Shown here piece by piece: positions 1 to 8,676 of a stretch of 64,000 nt of DNA (its first letter is position 1; the number at the start of each line of letters is the position of its first letter). A model generated the notes under the pieces. That model was not told the DNA's origin. It did no database searches and saw nothing but the letters and a program-made list of their open reading frames with translations. Source of the DNA: Acinetobacter shaoyimingii (lineage in GTDB: Bacteria > Pseudomonadota > Gammaproteobacteria > Pseudomonadales > Moraxellaceae); assembly GCF_011578045.1 (NCBI RefSeq), contig NZ_CP049801.1, forward strand, positions 1,612,001-1,676,000, in the 5' to 3' direction. A program made the position numbers and the translations under genes.

Positions 1-693
1 ATTCCTTTATGACTATTTATACTTATACAGGTTATACAGGCTGTATTTATTCGGAACTGAACAATATGATGAATTGACTCAGCTCAAATGAACAATGAAC
101 ATAGATTTGGCTATTCTTAGATTATTTGAAGCTTAAAGGATTCAATGTAAAAATAGATTAATAAGTCATTTGCTAAAACAATATGATTTACTTAATACCT
201 AATCGTTTATGAATATGGCATAAGATGATCAGATATAAAATTAAGTGTAAATATCATTTAATAATTCTTCATTATTGAGGCATGATCAATATTATAATCG
301 ATTAAATTTAATACAAATAAATGTATTTAATAAAATAATTTATCTGATTTTAATCTTCTATTAATCGTTATTAGGTCTTAATAAGTAAGTATTTACATAA
401 TTTTGATGATTTATAAAACGATAATACATTTAAAAAATTACCATTAATACTCACTATATAATAATTAAGCACCAATAAATTTGTATTTTTATTAAGAAAG
501 ATAGATGAATTATTGAAATATTAATATACAAAAAACAATCTATTTTATGTGATTTGTTTTGTAAAAATTAGTAACAAACAAAAACTTATAAATCATTTTA
601 GCTCAAATCTTTAGTCTTATAGCGAGTAGGTATGACATTCAATTAATCTGAAGAAATACAAATCGAACTATAAAAATAGTGTGATTTTAAGAC
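1..693. other. AT-rich gap with no supported gene
   Basis: This stretch has no open frame of convincing length and is strongly AT-rich. Near the left edge TTATACAGG is repeated directly at 23-31 and 32-40, and ATACAG-G-CTGTAT at 34-46 forms a dyad that could be an operator for a gene to the left of the window. The last 200 bases must contain the promoter of the transporter that follows, but I cannot place its boxes with confidence. Confidence 0.6.
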
Positions 694-717
694 ATGCTTA
701 TATGGAGACAAGCATTG

Positions 718-2067
718 ATGAATGCAGAAACAATGAATGTAAATAAGATTATTGATCATGCAAAATTTACTCCTTTCCATTTTAAGGTAGTTGCATGGTG
801 TTTATTGATTATTCTTTTTGACGGTTATGATTTAGCGATTAATGGCGTAGTTTTACCACTATTGATGCAAGAGTGGGGACTTTCCGCAGTTCAGGCAGGT
901 ATGCTTGCAAGTACAGCTTTAGCAGGCATGATGTTTGGTGCGATGATTTTTGGTTCTTTAGCCGATAAAATTGGTCGTAAGAAAGTCATTATGATTTGTA
1001 TTGTGCTCTTTAGTGGCCTGACTTTTGCTGGTGGTTTTGCATCCAATCCGACTGAATTTGGTATTTTACGTTTCTTAGCTGGTTTAGGCATTGGTGGTGT
1101 GATGCCGAATTTGGTGGCATTAACTTCTGAGTATGCACCTGCAACTAAACGCAGTACTTTAGTGACCACAATGTTCAGTGGTTATGCGGTGGGTGGTGTG
1201 ATGGCAGCGTTATTGGGCGCGCAATTTACACCGAACTTTGGCTGGGAAATTATGTTTTTTATTGCGGGCATTCCATTATTTTTATTGCCAGTCATTTGGA
1301 AATTCTTGCCTGAATCTTTGACGTTTATTGTTCATCAGGGCAAGCAAACTGAAGCACGACAAATTATTCGAGACTTGGCCCCTGAACTTAAAATATCTGA
1401 ACATACAACATTTGAATTAAATAAAGTTGAAGTACCTGAATCTGCGAGCGTTGTGAGTTTATTTAAACGTGGACGTATGGCAAATACATTATTGTTTTGG
1501 CTTGCATTCTTTACTTGTCTGTTAACCATGTATGCATTAAGCAGCTGGTTACCGAAATTAATGATGGCGGCAGGGTATTCAATGAATAATAGTTTGATGT
1601 TCATGCTTGCAATGAATATGGGCGCTGTCGTTGGAATTATTGGTGGTGGTGTACTGGCAGATCGATTCCATTTAAAACCTGTGTTGATGTGTTTAGGTCT
1701 CATGGGTGCCATTGTCATGAGTTTAATGGGCTTTAATCCACCACAAGTTGTGTTGTACGTGTTGGTATTCTTGGCGGGTGCTGCTTCAATTGGTTCGCAA
1801 ATGTTGTTGTATAGCTATGTGGCGCAATATTATCCTTTGGCTGTTCGCTCAACGGGTATTGGTTGGTCGTCTGCAATTGGTCGTATGGGTGCGATTGTGG
1901 GTCCAATCTTGATTGGTGCGTTATTGGGCATGAGCCTACCTGCTTACATTAACTTTATGGTTGTTGGTTTACCTGTGTTGATTACGGCAATTGCTGTGGC
2001 GTTAATTGTGCATGAAAATGAAGCTGAACAAATTGGTGATGTAAAACCTGCAATTGCTAAAGCGTAA
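718..2067 (+). CDS. MFS transporter, aromatic acid:H+ symporter (AAHS) family
   Basis: Predicted inner-membrane proton symporter for an aromatic or related organic acid, like BenK, PcaK or MucK. The first helix carries DGYD, the DGxD signature of this family, and the loop between helices 2 and 3 has the major-facilitator motif GSLADKIGRKK. About twelve hydrophobic segments fit a 449-residue MFS protein. An in-frame ATG exists at 694, but GGAGA at 704-708 sits 9 bases before the ATG at 718, so I chose 718. No catabolic genes lie beside it, so the substrate is unknown. A terminator follows directly. Confidence 0.85.
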   Translation: MNAETMNVNKIIDHAKFTPFHFKVVAWCLLIILFDGYDLAINGVVLPLLMQEWGLSAVQAGMLASTALAGMMFGAMIFGSLADKIGRKKVIMICIVLFSGLTFAGGFASNPTEFGILRFLAGLGIGGVMPNLVALTSEYAPATKRSTLVTTMFSGYAVGGVMAALLGAQFTPNFGWEIMFFIAGIPLFLLPVIWKFLPESLTFIVHQGKQTEARQIIRDLAPELKISEHTTFELNKVEVPESASVVSLFKRGRMANTLLFWLAFFTCLLTMYALSSWLPKLMMAAGYSMNNSLMFMLAMNMGAVVGIIGGGVLADRFHLKPVLMCLGLMGAIVMSLMGFNPPQVVLYVLVFLAGAASIGSQMLLYSYVAQYYPLAVRSTGIGWSSAIGRMGAIVGPILIGALLGMSLPAYINFMVVGLPVLITAIAVALIVHENEAEQIGDVKPAIAKA

Positions 2068-2083
2068 ATTTAGATTGTTTTAA

Positions 2084-2107
2084 AGAGCCTCCGTAAGGGG
2101 GCTTTTT
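2084..2107 (+). terminator. Intrinsic terminator after the AAHS transporter
   Basis: AGCCTCC (2086-2092), loop GTAA, GGGGGCT (2097-2103) with one G-U pair, followed by a T run. It ends the transporter transcript. Confidence 0.8.
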
Positions 2108-2157
2108 GATTTAATAATGTATATTAATGACTGTAAATATTAGATATTAATAAAATT

Positions 2158-2882
2158 ATGATCGAAGATTATTTCAAACCGTTAGCTTTGCAGATAGATT
2201 TAGGGTTTGGGGCGACAGCGGACTCGTTCTATTGTGCTGCACAGGCACTAGATGATAATAAACATAGTAAATATGGCTTTGGTATTGGTGGGGGTAAATT
2301 ACCAATATTATATCTTTATAGGCATTCTATTGAACTGTATTTAAAGTCAGCAATTACTTTAATACATAAAGTAAGTATCAAAAAAGCAAAAACTGGAAAT
2401 GGGGAAGATTTCCCAAAGTTAATTGAAAATGGTAAAGATAAAAAAATATTTAATGTTCATTCAATTAAAATTTTATTTGAAAATTTTTAATTATTCTGCA
2501 AAAGAACCGTGATTTTATAAATAGTAGAAGTGGATATAACTGGTTTGATATTCCTGTAGAAATACCTATATTGATTGATAAATTAGAAGAGTTTGATAGT
2601 AATTCAACAATGTTTAGATACCCTATTAGTACGAATGAAAATTTAGATCATCAAAAATCTACATTTAAAAAATGTAATTTTGTTAAAGGAAATTTTCCAA
2701 TAGTATCGAAAAGTGAATCAAAATCTAATATATTTTTGCTTGTTCATAATAGTAATGGTGAAATCATCGAATCATACGCTAGTAATAATGACGTGTTAAG
2801 TGAGATTCATGAAGTTTTGAAAGAGCTATCTGAGCAGTTATCAGGATTACATTTTGGTTTGAAATCTGATTTAATTAGGTAA
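2158..2882 (+). pseudogene. Frameshifted unknown gene, HEPN-like N-terminus
   Basis: Two open segments look like one gene of about 240 residues. The first (2158-2490) ends at TAA in the T tract at 2484-2488. The frame one base back is open from 2481 through 2882 and continues with coding-like sequence such as NWFDIPVEIPILIDKLEEF. Restoring one T to the tract would join them. The N-terminal part has YRHSIELYLKSAI, reminiscent of HEPN-like proteins with an R-H-x-x-E-L-x-L-K pattern, but I do not recognise a named family. The frameshift could be a real mutation, a sequencing error or programmed slippage. The ankyrin gene starts 8 bases downstream. Confidence 0.55.
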
Positions 2883-2890
2883 TATATATT

Positions 2891-3202
2891 ATGAAACTCA
2901 ACTCATTCTCCCCAATCCCTGAAGATGATGATGAACTCCATCTTCCTGAACTGGTTTATCACGCATCATTAGGAAACCTTCCCGAAGTTGAAGCACTTCT
3001 AGAAAGTGGTACTGATGCCAATCAGACTGATGAGGAAGGTTATAGTGCATTGCAAGCAGCTGCTGAAAATGACAATTTAGATGTCGTGAAACTGCTCGTG
3101 TCAAAAGGTGCAAATGTCGCTTATAAGGGGCAATATACCGCATTAGAACTTGCTGAAATGGCAGGAAATACTCAAGTGGTTGAATATCTTAAAAGCCATT
3201 AA
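2891..3202 (+). CDS. Small ankyrin-repeat protein
   Basis: A 103-residue protein of about two and a half ankyrin repeats. ELVYHASLGNLPEVEALLESG is the first, EEGYSALQAAAENDNLDVVKLLVSKGA the second, and YTALELAEMAGNTQVVEYLK the last. Ankyrin repeats bind other proteins; no enzymatic domain or signal peptide is seen, so it is probably a cytoplasmic adaptor or inhibitor. AGG about ten bases upstream of the ATG serves as ribosome binding site. It is close enough to the broken gene before it to share a transcript. Partner unknown. Confidence 0.8.
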   Translation: MKLNSFSPIPEDDDELHLPELVYHASLGNLPEVEALLESGTDANQTDEEGYSALQAAAENDNLDVVKLLVSKGANVAYKGQYTALELAEMAGNTQVVEYLKSH

Positions 3203-3220
3203 ATACAACAAAAAAATCTA

Positions 3221-3248
3221 AAAAAAGCCTCTTTATAGAGGCTTTTTT
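3221..3248. terminator. Bidirectional terminator, ankyrin gene / transglycosylase
   Basis: GCCTCT (3227-3232), loop TTAT, AGAGGC (3237-3242), flanked by six A on the left and six T on the right, so it can end transcripts from both strands. Confidence 0.85.
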
Positions 3249-3263
3249 ATTGGTTTGGTTGAA

Positions 3264-3833
3264 TTACAAAGCACCTTTTAAATTTTGTTTATGAACTTTC
3301 ACTTGTTTAGCGTAGCGTTTACCTTGCTTACGCATTTTACGGTTTGTTTCATACCCTGTAGGACCGACATTATAATAAGCCAAAGCCTTTTTCCAGCTTC
3401 CTGCTGATTGGTTATAACGGGACAAAATATAGGTACCACAATTTACATTGGTAAATTCATCGTACAAATTGCCAGGACAAGTTTGTTGCCAATAACGTGG
3501 AATAACTTGAGTAAGACCCACAGCACCAGCTGGAGAAATCGCATTACTTCGATAACTTGATTCTTGACGAATCATTGCCGCCATTAATAATGGATCAACT
3601 TGATATTTTTCAGCACTTTGTACGATCATTGGCGCAACACGATTTGCTGTATACGGATCAACCGCATAAGCCTTTTGAATACCATTCGAAAGTTTTGCTG
3701 AACGCTTGGCAACTGAGCCCATACCTAAGGGTGAACATGCTGAAATAAGAAATGCACTCATTGAAATACAAGCGAACTTAACAAATACTGATTTTAAAAA
3801 TTGATTTTGGCGAGAAGATTGTATGATCGACAA
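3264..3833 (-). CDS. Lytic transglycosylase lipoprotein, SLT domain
   Basis: Predicted murein-cleaving enzyme of the soluble-lytic-transglycosylase family, anchored as a lipoprotein. A hydrophobic N-terminus ends in the lipobox LISAC with Cys33 as lipidation site. The catalytic domain starts near residue 65; MIRQESSYRSNAISPAGAVG contains the catalytic glutamate (E91) and the family's serine-rich turn, and ALAYYNVGP is the C-terminal SLT motif. At 189 residues it is short, with essentially one SLT domain and no accessory repeat. It is a single gene sharing the terminator on its 3' side with the ankyrin gene. Confidence 0.88.
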   Translation of the reverse strand: MSIIQSSRQNQFLKSVFVKFACISMSAFLISACSPLGMGSVAKRSAKLSNGIQKAYAVDPYTANRVAPMIVQSAEKYQVDPLLMAAMIRQESSYRSNAISPAGAVGLTQVIPRYWQQTCPGNLYDEFTNVNCGTYILSRYNQSAGSWKKALAYYNVGPTGYETNRKMRKQGKRYAKQVKVHKQNLKGAL

Positions 3834-4414
3834 AGCAGATACCGTAGTTTCAATGATTGTGTAAGCATGTTAGTCAGCACATACATGAGCGTCAAGCTCA
3901 GATCAAACGTGTTCGGTAGAATTGTGTTAATAGCTGAAGCACAAGAATCGCTTTAAGTACATTGAGTTGAATGAGGTAGGTATTTTTGCAATATTTAGAA
4001 TCTGAAGATAAAGTCGATTTGGAAAAGACGATGTAAAGAAAAACTGTTTAAAAAGAAAAAGTAAAATTTTAAACGATTCAATTTGCAAAAATTTGAAGAT
4101 GACAAGGACAAGAAAAAAGCTCAATCATCCAGATTGAGCTTTTTTTCATTGAGTCGTCTATTTTAGATAGAAATCCCGTTCGATCCCACATCCTATGCTG
4201 AAACCTATCATTGTTGTTTTTCGTTTCGGAAACATCCTATTTCCTGTTGAATAAAATTTAACCCGAATGCAAAAATAATGATACTGGTCAAAAACATCTT
4301 ATGATGTGAGATATAACTTACAATAAACATTCATTTATTGCGTGGTTATACAAAATAATATTGAGAATCATCATGTTGTCGATATCACTAAAAAAATAAA
4401 TGCATTAATCAAAA
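3834..4414. other. Gap of about 580 bases with an unassigned terminator
   Basis: No supported gene. The only open frame here, on the minus strand at 3927-4124, has low-complexity composition and no ribosome binding site. The gap contains a strong hairpin terminator at 4113-4146 with no plus-strand gene in front of it. The region 3834-4112 could encode a small RNA, or the hairpin may end minus-strand transcripts coming from the lipoprotein gene at 4415-5002. Confidence 0.5.
4113..4146. terminator. Symmetric intrinsic terminator without an adjacent gene
   Basis: AAAAAAGCTCAAT (4113-4125), 7-base loop, ATTGAGCTTTTTT (4133-4145). A and T tracts on the two sides make it functional in both directions. 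Confidence 0.8.
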
Positions 4415-5002
4415 TTATTCCTGATCAGCATGTGTTTGATCAGGCAGATTTGAGTTTGAAGATTGCAAAATCCACATGGCTTGCATGATGTGAATTGGAT
4501 TTTTAGCAGTATATTGAACTTGATATTCATTAGTGTTTTTCTGATGTTGAATGGCATAAATGACTGGAATATTCAACTGATCATGATCGATAATATCAAC
4601 ATAATGTTCACCTAGTGTTTGCTTTAATGTCTCTATTTTTTGAGCATTAATTTTATGATGAATCGTGCCTTCGCAAATCAATTCAGCATCTTGGAAGCGC
4701 TCTATTGCAGCATTTACAAGTTCATCTGCATCACTTTTGGCTTCAGATTTTGTAATATGTTGAATATCGAGATCTTGAATATATTCGAGTTCAATGTTTT
4801 TTGAAGATTGATGTGCAACAGTGTTCTGCTCATTAGATGCTTTGAGAGAAGATGTTGCTTTAAAATTTACTTGGGTCATATATAATTTTTCCACAGATGA
4901 TTTGACCTGTGGAAGATTGCAATGCGATGAGGATTCGAACCAGCTACATCCATGTAGCATGAGACAAGGCGCAATCAACATTAAACGAATTTGATGTTTC
5001 AT
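4415..5002 (-). CDS. Unknown lipoprotein
   Basis: I do not recognise this 195-residue protein. It has a short basic start, a hydrophobic segment and a lipobox-like LHGC with Cys19, so it is probably lipidated and exported. The rest is hydrophilic and rich in Gln, His, Lys and Glu, with one further cysteine pair possible (Cys28 and the Cys in AELICEG). It lies 69 bases downstream of the CDP-diglyceride synthetase-like gene on the same strand, so it may be the last gene of the lipid operon, but it could also be independently transcribed. Confidence 0.7.
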   Translation of the reverse strand: MKHQIRLMLIAPCLMLHGCSWFESSSHCNLPQVKSSVEKLYMTQVNFKATSSLKASNEQNTVAHQSSKNIELEYIQDLDIQHITKSEAKSDADELVNAAIERFQDAELICEGTIHHKINAQKIETLKQTLGEHYVDIIDHDQLNIPVIYAIQHQKNTNEYQVQYTAKNPIHIMQAMWILQSSNSNLPDQTHADQE

Positions 5003-5071
5003 TTGTTACCTTCTAGGGTCATGTATTATTTTAAATAGAAATTTTTATATTCTATTGAAGTTTATCGTAAT

Positions 5072-6019
5072 TTAGGCGCTCCACCAATACCTTAAAATGT
5101 GAAAGAAGATAGGTGCAGAAAAACAAATTGAGTCAATGCGATCTAACATACCACCATGTCCTTGAATCAGTTGTCCCCAATCCTTAACACCGCGATCACG
5201 TTTAATGGCTGACATGACCAGTCCACCAAAGAATCCAAAAATACAGACAATGATGCCCATATAAGCGGCTTCCCAATAGCTAAATGGCGTAAGCCACGAC
5301 ATTGCAACACCAAGTGCAGTCGCTAAGATAACACCACCGACTAAACCTTCAACTGTTTTGGAAGGTGAAAGTACGGGTGCAACTTTATGTTTGCCCCATA
5401 ATTTTCCACACACATACTGTAAAATATCAGAAGCTTGTACCACCATGATCAGCCAGATGGCTAACCAAATGGGTTGTCCGTCAAAATCCCGCAGTTTCAA
5501 ATTGAGCAAAGCAGGTACATGTGAAATACAGAAAACACTGACCATGAGTCCCCACTGGATTTTTGCACTGCGTTCTAGAAAATGCGTGGTGTCTTCTTGC
5601 TTTAAACTGGCAATAGGAATAAATAAAAACACATAAAGTGGAATAAAAATTGAATAGAGACCATACCAATCGATATAAACCAAATAATATTGATAAGGAA
5701 TGACAAAATAAAAAGCCACTAACAGGGGCAGATAATCACCACGTCGCGTAGGCAATAAACTAATAAATTCTCTTAATGCAAAAAGTGAAATGAGTGCGAA
5801 TAGAATAATAAAGGCAGTATTTCCAATCAAAATAGCCGTACCAATCACCAACAGCATAACCCACCATGCATTGATTCGAGCATTTAGATTATCAATAACA
5901 GGTGAAGGTGTATGACCCGCTTTACGTTTTAAAATGTACCCCACAGTAGATGCAAATATTAAAATACAGGTGAAAATACCAAATAAAAAATAGGTCTGTT
6001 GTAGATTATTGAGTGTCAT
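5072..6019 (-). CDS. CDP-diglyceride synthetase-like protein (CdsA/YnbB type)
   Basis: Predicted membrane phosphatidate cytidylyltransferase, making CDP-diacylglycerol from phosphatidate and CTP. The C-terminal signature is complete: SAIKRDRGVKDWG, then GHGGMLDRID, matching the S-x-x-K-R-x4-K-D-x(n)-H-G-G-x-x-D-R-x-D pattern with its metal-binding aspartates. About eight membrane segments fit the 315-residue length. Its start overlaps the stop of the upstream acyltransferase by four bases (ATGA). It is probably an accessory copy of the YnbB type, since it sits in a ynb-like operon and not with the usual housekeeping neighbours of cdsA. Confidence 0.88.
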   Translation of the reverse strand: MTLNNLQQTYFLFGIFTCILIFASTVGYILKRKAGHTPSPVIDNLNARINAWWVMLLVIGTAILIGNTAFIILFALISLFALREFISLLPTRRGDYLPLLVAFYFVIPYQYYLVYIDWYGLYSIFIPLYVFLFIPIASLKQEDTTHFLERSAKIQWGLMVSVFCISHVPALLNLKLRDFDGQPIWLAIWLIMVVQASDILQYVCGKLWGKHKVAPVLSPSKTVEGLVGGVILATALGVAMSWLTPFSYWEAAYMGIIVCIFGFFGGLVMSAIKRDRGVKDWGQLIQGHGGMLDRIDSICFSAPIFFHILRYWWSA

Positions 6020-6735
6020 TGATGTTCGACCTCTTTGAGTTTTAATAATTCTTGCTGAGCGTATTCCAGAAATTCTTTTTTATCAGGATATTTTGCTTTA
6101 TCGAGTGGTGCTCCAAAAATCACCGTCGATAATAGTGGCAAAGGTATGATTGCACCCTTAGGCATTACCCGTTTTAAATTTGAGATCCAAACAGGGACAA
6201 CTTCAACCTCTGGAAATTGTTGTGATAAATAATACAAACCACTTTTAAAATTTAGTAATTGAACATCATCTTCTAGATTACGTGTACCTTCTGGGAAAAA
6301 AATGATCGAATAGCCTTGTGCTAACACTTCTTTCACGGGTTGTAATGGGTCTTCTGGAACAGGATTTTCACGATTATTTGGCTGTTCCTTTTTACGTTTG
6401 ATGGTCACACCATTAAACGTGTCTTGAATAAGAAATCGGCGAAAACCATCTTTTAACCAATAATCTGAAGCAGCGATGGGTCTAGTACGGCGACGTATTT
6501 CAGTTGGCAGGGAGGACCACAGCAAAATGAAATCGATATGACTATTGTGGTTGGCAAAATAGATTCTTTGATGATTAAGGGGTTGACCATAAAGCCAAAG
6601 ACTTCGTGCACCAGTCAGCAGTCGAGCGCTACGTCTGGTCAAAAACGCCAAGAAACGTGCCAATGACTGGGTAATGATATTGCCTTTTCGGGGAATGATT
6701 TCTTGCTGTTGAGTTAAATCTATATCATTGCTCAT
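6016..6735 (-). CDS. PlsC-like acyltransferase
   Basis: Predicted 1-acyl-glycerol-3-phosphate acyltransferase family enzyme. NHNSHID near residue 62 is the H-x4-D catalytic motif and FFPEGTRN near residue 150 is the phosphate-binding motif of the PlsC family. The 239-residue length is typical. It would make phosphatidate, the substrate of the synthetase encoded next, and the two genes overlap by four bases, which supports coupled translation. The E. coli ynb cluster has no such gene, so this is an addition in this lineage. The real acyl acceptor is unknown. Confidence 0.88.
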   Translation of the reverse strand: MSNDIDLTQQQEIIPRKGNIITQSLARFLAFLTRRSARLLTGARSLWLYGQPLNHQRIYFANHNSHIDFILLWSSLPTEIRRRTRPIAASDYWLKDGFRRFLIQDTFNGVTIKRKKEQPNNRENPVPEDPLQPVKEVLAQGYSIIFFPEGTRNLEDDVQLLNFKSGLYYLSQQFPEVEVVPVWISNLKRVMPKGAIIPLPLLSTVIFGAPLDKAKYPDKKEFLEYAQQELLKLKEVEHQ

Positions 6736-6808
6736 TGTTCAGTTCACTTTTGCTTATTTTTGATTTTGAAGTAATCGATATCAGTTTCGATGTGTTATGT
6801 TTATTGGC

Positions 6809-7234
6809 TTAGAACATGGGTACTAATACGATGATTAAATACACAAACTGTAGAACCAGTAAAGAGATTTGCCATTTAAATAATTTTTGACATCCCTTCA
6901 ATCTTAAATCCCAAGACCGACCTGTCCGTTGCTCAGGCATCAGTTTTAATGTCACTAAGCTCTGATCAAGTTCTTGCGTAAGTTGTTCAAGCTGTTGGGC
7001 ATCTTCAGTCTTGGACAAGTATTCGAGTAGCTCAGCATCCAGTTTAACTCTAAGCGCGACATAGTGATGAATGGCAACGAGAAGCATGGCTATGATGATC
7101 AAGCTGTATTGCCAGAATGTATGGAATTTAAAGAGGATAATGAGTATTGAAAGACTAAAGACTATATAGCCTGAAAATAATTGATAGGAACCGCTGTGTA
7201 ACAGTTTAGACAGAATTAAAAACTTCATTTTCAT
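6809..7234 (-). CDS. Unknown small membrane protein in the lipid operon
   Basis: A 141-residue protein with two N-terminal membrane segments (about residues 18-55), a charged helical stretch rich in Glu, Gln and Leu that may form a coiled coil (about 63-100), and a C-terminal membrane segment ending at the last residues. I know no family for it. Its start overlaps the stop of the PAP2-phosphatase gene by four bases, so it is translated within the operon, and it may be a membrane scaffold or accessory factor for the lipid enzymes. Confidence 0.75.
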   Translation of the reverse strand: MKMKFLILSKLLHSGSYQLFSGYIVFSLSILIILFKFHTFWQYSLIIIAMLLVAIHHYVALRVKLDAELLEYLSKTEDAQQLEQLTQELDQSLVTLKLMPEQRTGRSWDLRLKGCQKLFKWQISLLVLQFVYLIIVLVPMF

Positions 7235-8586
7235 GGAGAAAGTCCTTTTAATTTAAGGACAAATAAATTTAATTGTTGAATCTGTTCAGGGTTTAATACG
7301 ATCCATGGTCTTGCATGTTTGATCAGATTAATGGCTGATTCAACATTCGAGGCATGTTCTTTTTCAATGAGCCATGCACATAATATGGCCGTACTTCTCG
7401 AATAGCCTAAGGCACAAAAAATCAGTAATCGCTGTGGCTCAATTTGCATTGAAATAGAATCCCAAAGTTGATCAAACTGTTTTACAGCTTCATACAGTTG
7501 GTTGGCTTGTAAGGGAATCAAATCCAAACTTAAATAATATTGATAGAACTGTTCATGTGAGACGGTCAATTCAGCGCAACAGTCAAACAAGGCATCATAT
7601 TGTTTGGCTTCTTCTGCAGTTGGTATCCGACCTAAACAGATGGTTTTATCGGCGATCTGTATGATTGTAGAATCTTCAGGATGCTTTTTAGTCCAGAGAC
7701 GACTATTGATCCATGCAAACAACATATAAGGTGCAAATAAAATCCGACTCGCAGAGGTAAGTCTTCCATCAGCCTGTTTTTGAAAAAAATGTGGTCGAAC
7801 CAAAACATAAGCAAATCCGACTAAACATAAGCTAATCGCAGGATAAAGCAACCATAGCCATACACCTTTAAATAAAATTGCAATAACGGCACATAGCAAT
7901 GCGCCAATCCAATAATAACCTGCAAGTTTGATATGCTTTGGTGTCAAACTTTGCAATTCATCTTTTTTAAATGGTGATTTCACTGAAACTGGAAACAGCC
8001 ATAAACACAGTCCACCCACTAAAATACCTGTAGGTATATCAATGAAATGATGCTGCCAAGTGGTGAGCACTGAAATCCCAATTAAGAATGACCAGATGTC
8101 AACCACGTATTTCCAATGACCAGATACATGCCGACGATAGAAATCCCATAAAATCACTAAAAGAACAATATGAAGTGAAGGGGCTTGATTAAAGGGTTTA
8201 TCAAAACCCATCAGAACATCGAACCACACGCCAAAAAAGCCCGTCAGTTCAGGGCGTTCAAAAGCGAACTTTAAAGGAAATAAAATAAAACAAGCAATGC
8301 AAATCAGTTGTGCGGTGAACAATTTGAAGGCATGCTGTTTTAGTTCAAATGTGTTCCAACATAAAAGCAGCGATAATCCATAAAATAAATCAATCGACCA
8401 ATAGGGCACAATGGTCCAAGGCCAAAGTGGAATAAGTTTTTCCCATTCAAAATAAAGACTAGGAACATGCTTTAGATTATGGGCATATTGATTGGCAAAA
8501 CCATATGTCAAAAAGAAAAATGGGGCTAGAAATAATAAGCATAAAATTCCCCATTTCCATGTTCCAGCATGTTGATCGAGTTTCAT
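7231..8586 (-). CDS. ynbD: PAP2-like and dual-specificity phosphatase fusion (YnbD-like)
   Basis: A 451-residue two-domain membrane phosphatase. The N-terminal half is a PAP2-type six-helix domain: KFAFERP resembles the K-x6-R-P motif, PSLH stands for PSGH, and SVLTTWQHHFID gives the final S-x(n)-H-x3-D motif. After further membrane helices the C-terminal domain has FCALGYSRS near residue 400, the C-x5-R signature loop of tyrosine/dual-specificity phosphatases. This arrangement is that of E. coli YnbD. It may dephosphorylate a phosphatidyl intermediate such as a phosphatidylglycerophosphate-like lipid; the substrate is inferred from context only. Confidence 0.85.
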   Translation of the reverse strand: MKLDQHAGTWKWGILCLLFLAPFFFLTYGFANQYAHNLKHVPSLYFEWEKLIPLWPWTIVPYWSIDLFYGLSLLLCWNTFELKQHAFKLFTAQLICIACFILFPLKFAFERPELTGFFGVWFDVLMGFDKPFNQAPSLHIVLLVILWDFYRRHVSGHWKYVVDIWSFLIGISVLTTWQHHFIDIPTGILVGGLCLWLFPVSVKSPFKKDELQSLTPKHIKLAGYYWIGALLCAVIAILFKGVWLWLLYPAISLCLVGFAYVLVRPHFFQKQADGRLTSASRILFAPYMLFAWINSRLWTKKHPEDSTIIQIADKTICLGRIPTAEEAKQYDALFDCCAELTVSHEQFYQYYLSLDLIPLQANQLYEAVKQFDQLWDSISMQIEPQRLLIFCALGYSRSTAILCAWLIEKEHASNVESAINLIKHARPWIVLNPEQIQQLNLFVLKLKGLSP

Positions 8587-8676
8587 TTTACTTCCCCATT
8601 CACCATTAAAAGCATGATTTAAATAATGTTCATTGCTTAAGATGTATTTTCGTTTTTGTTTTTGGATGTACGTTGA

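Noticed and set aside
3927..4124. 65-residue open frame on the minus strand
   Set aside because: It is mostly F, L, I and K from AT-rich sequence, has no ribosome binding site and covers the A/T tracts of a terminator.
4355..4380. Fur-box-like sequence near AATAATATTGAGAATCAT
   Set aside because: The match to the inverted-repeat consensus is partial and there is no iron-related gene beside it.
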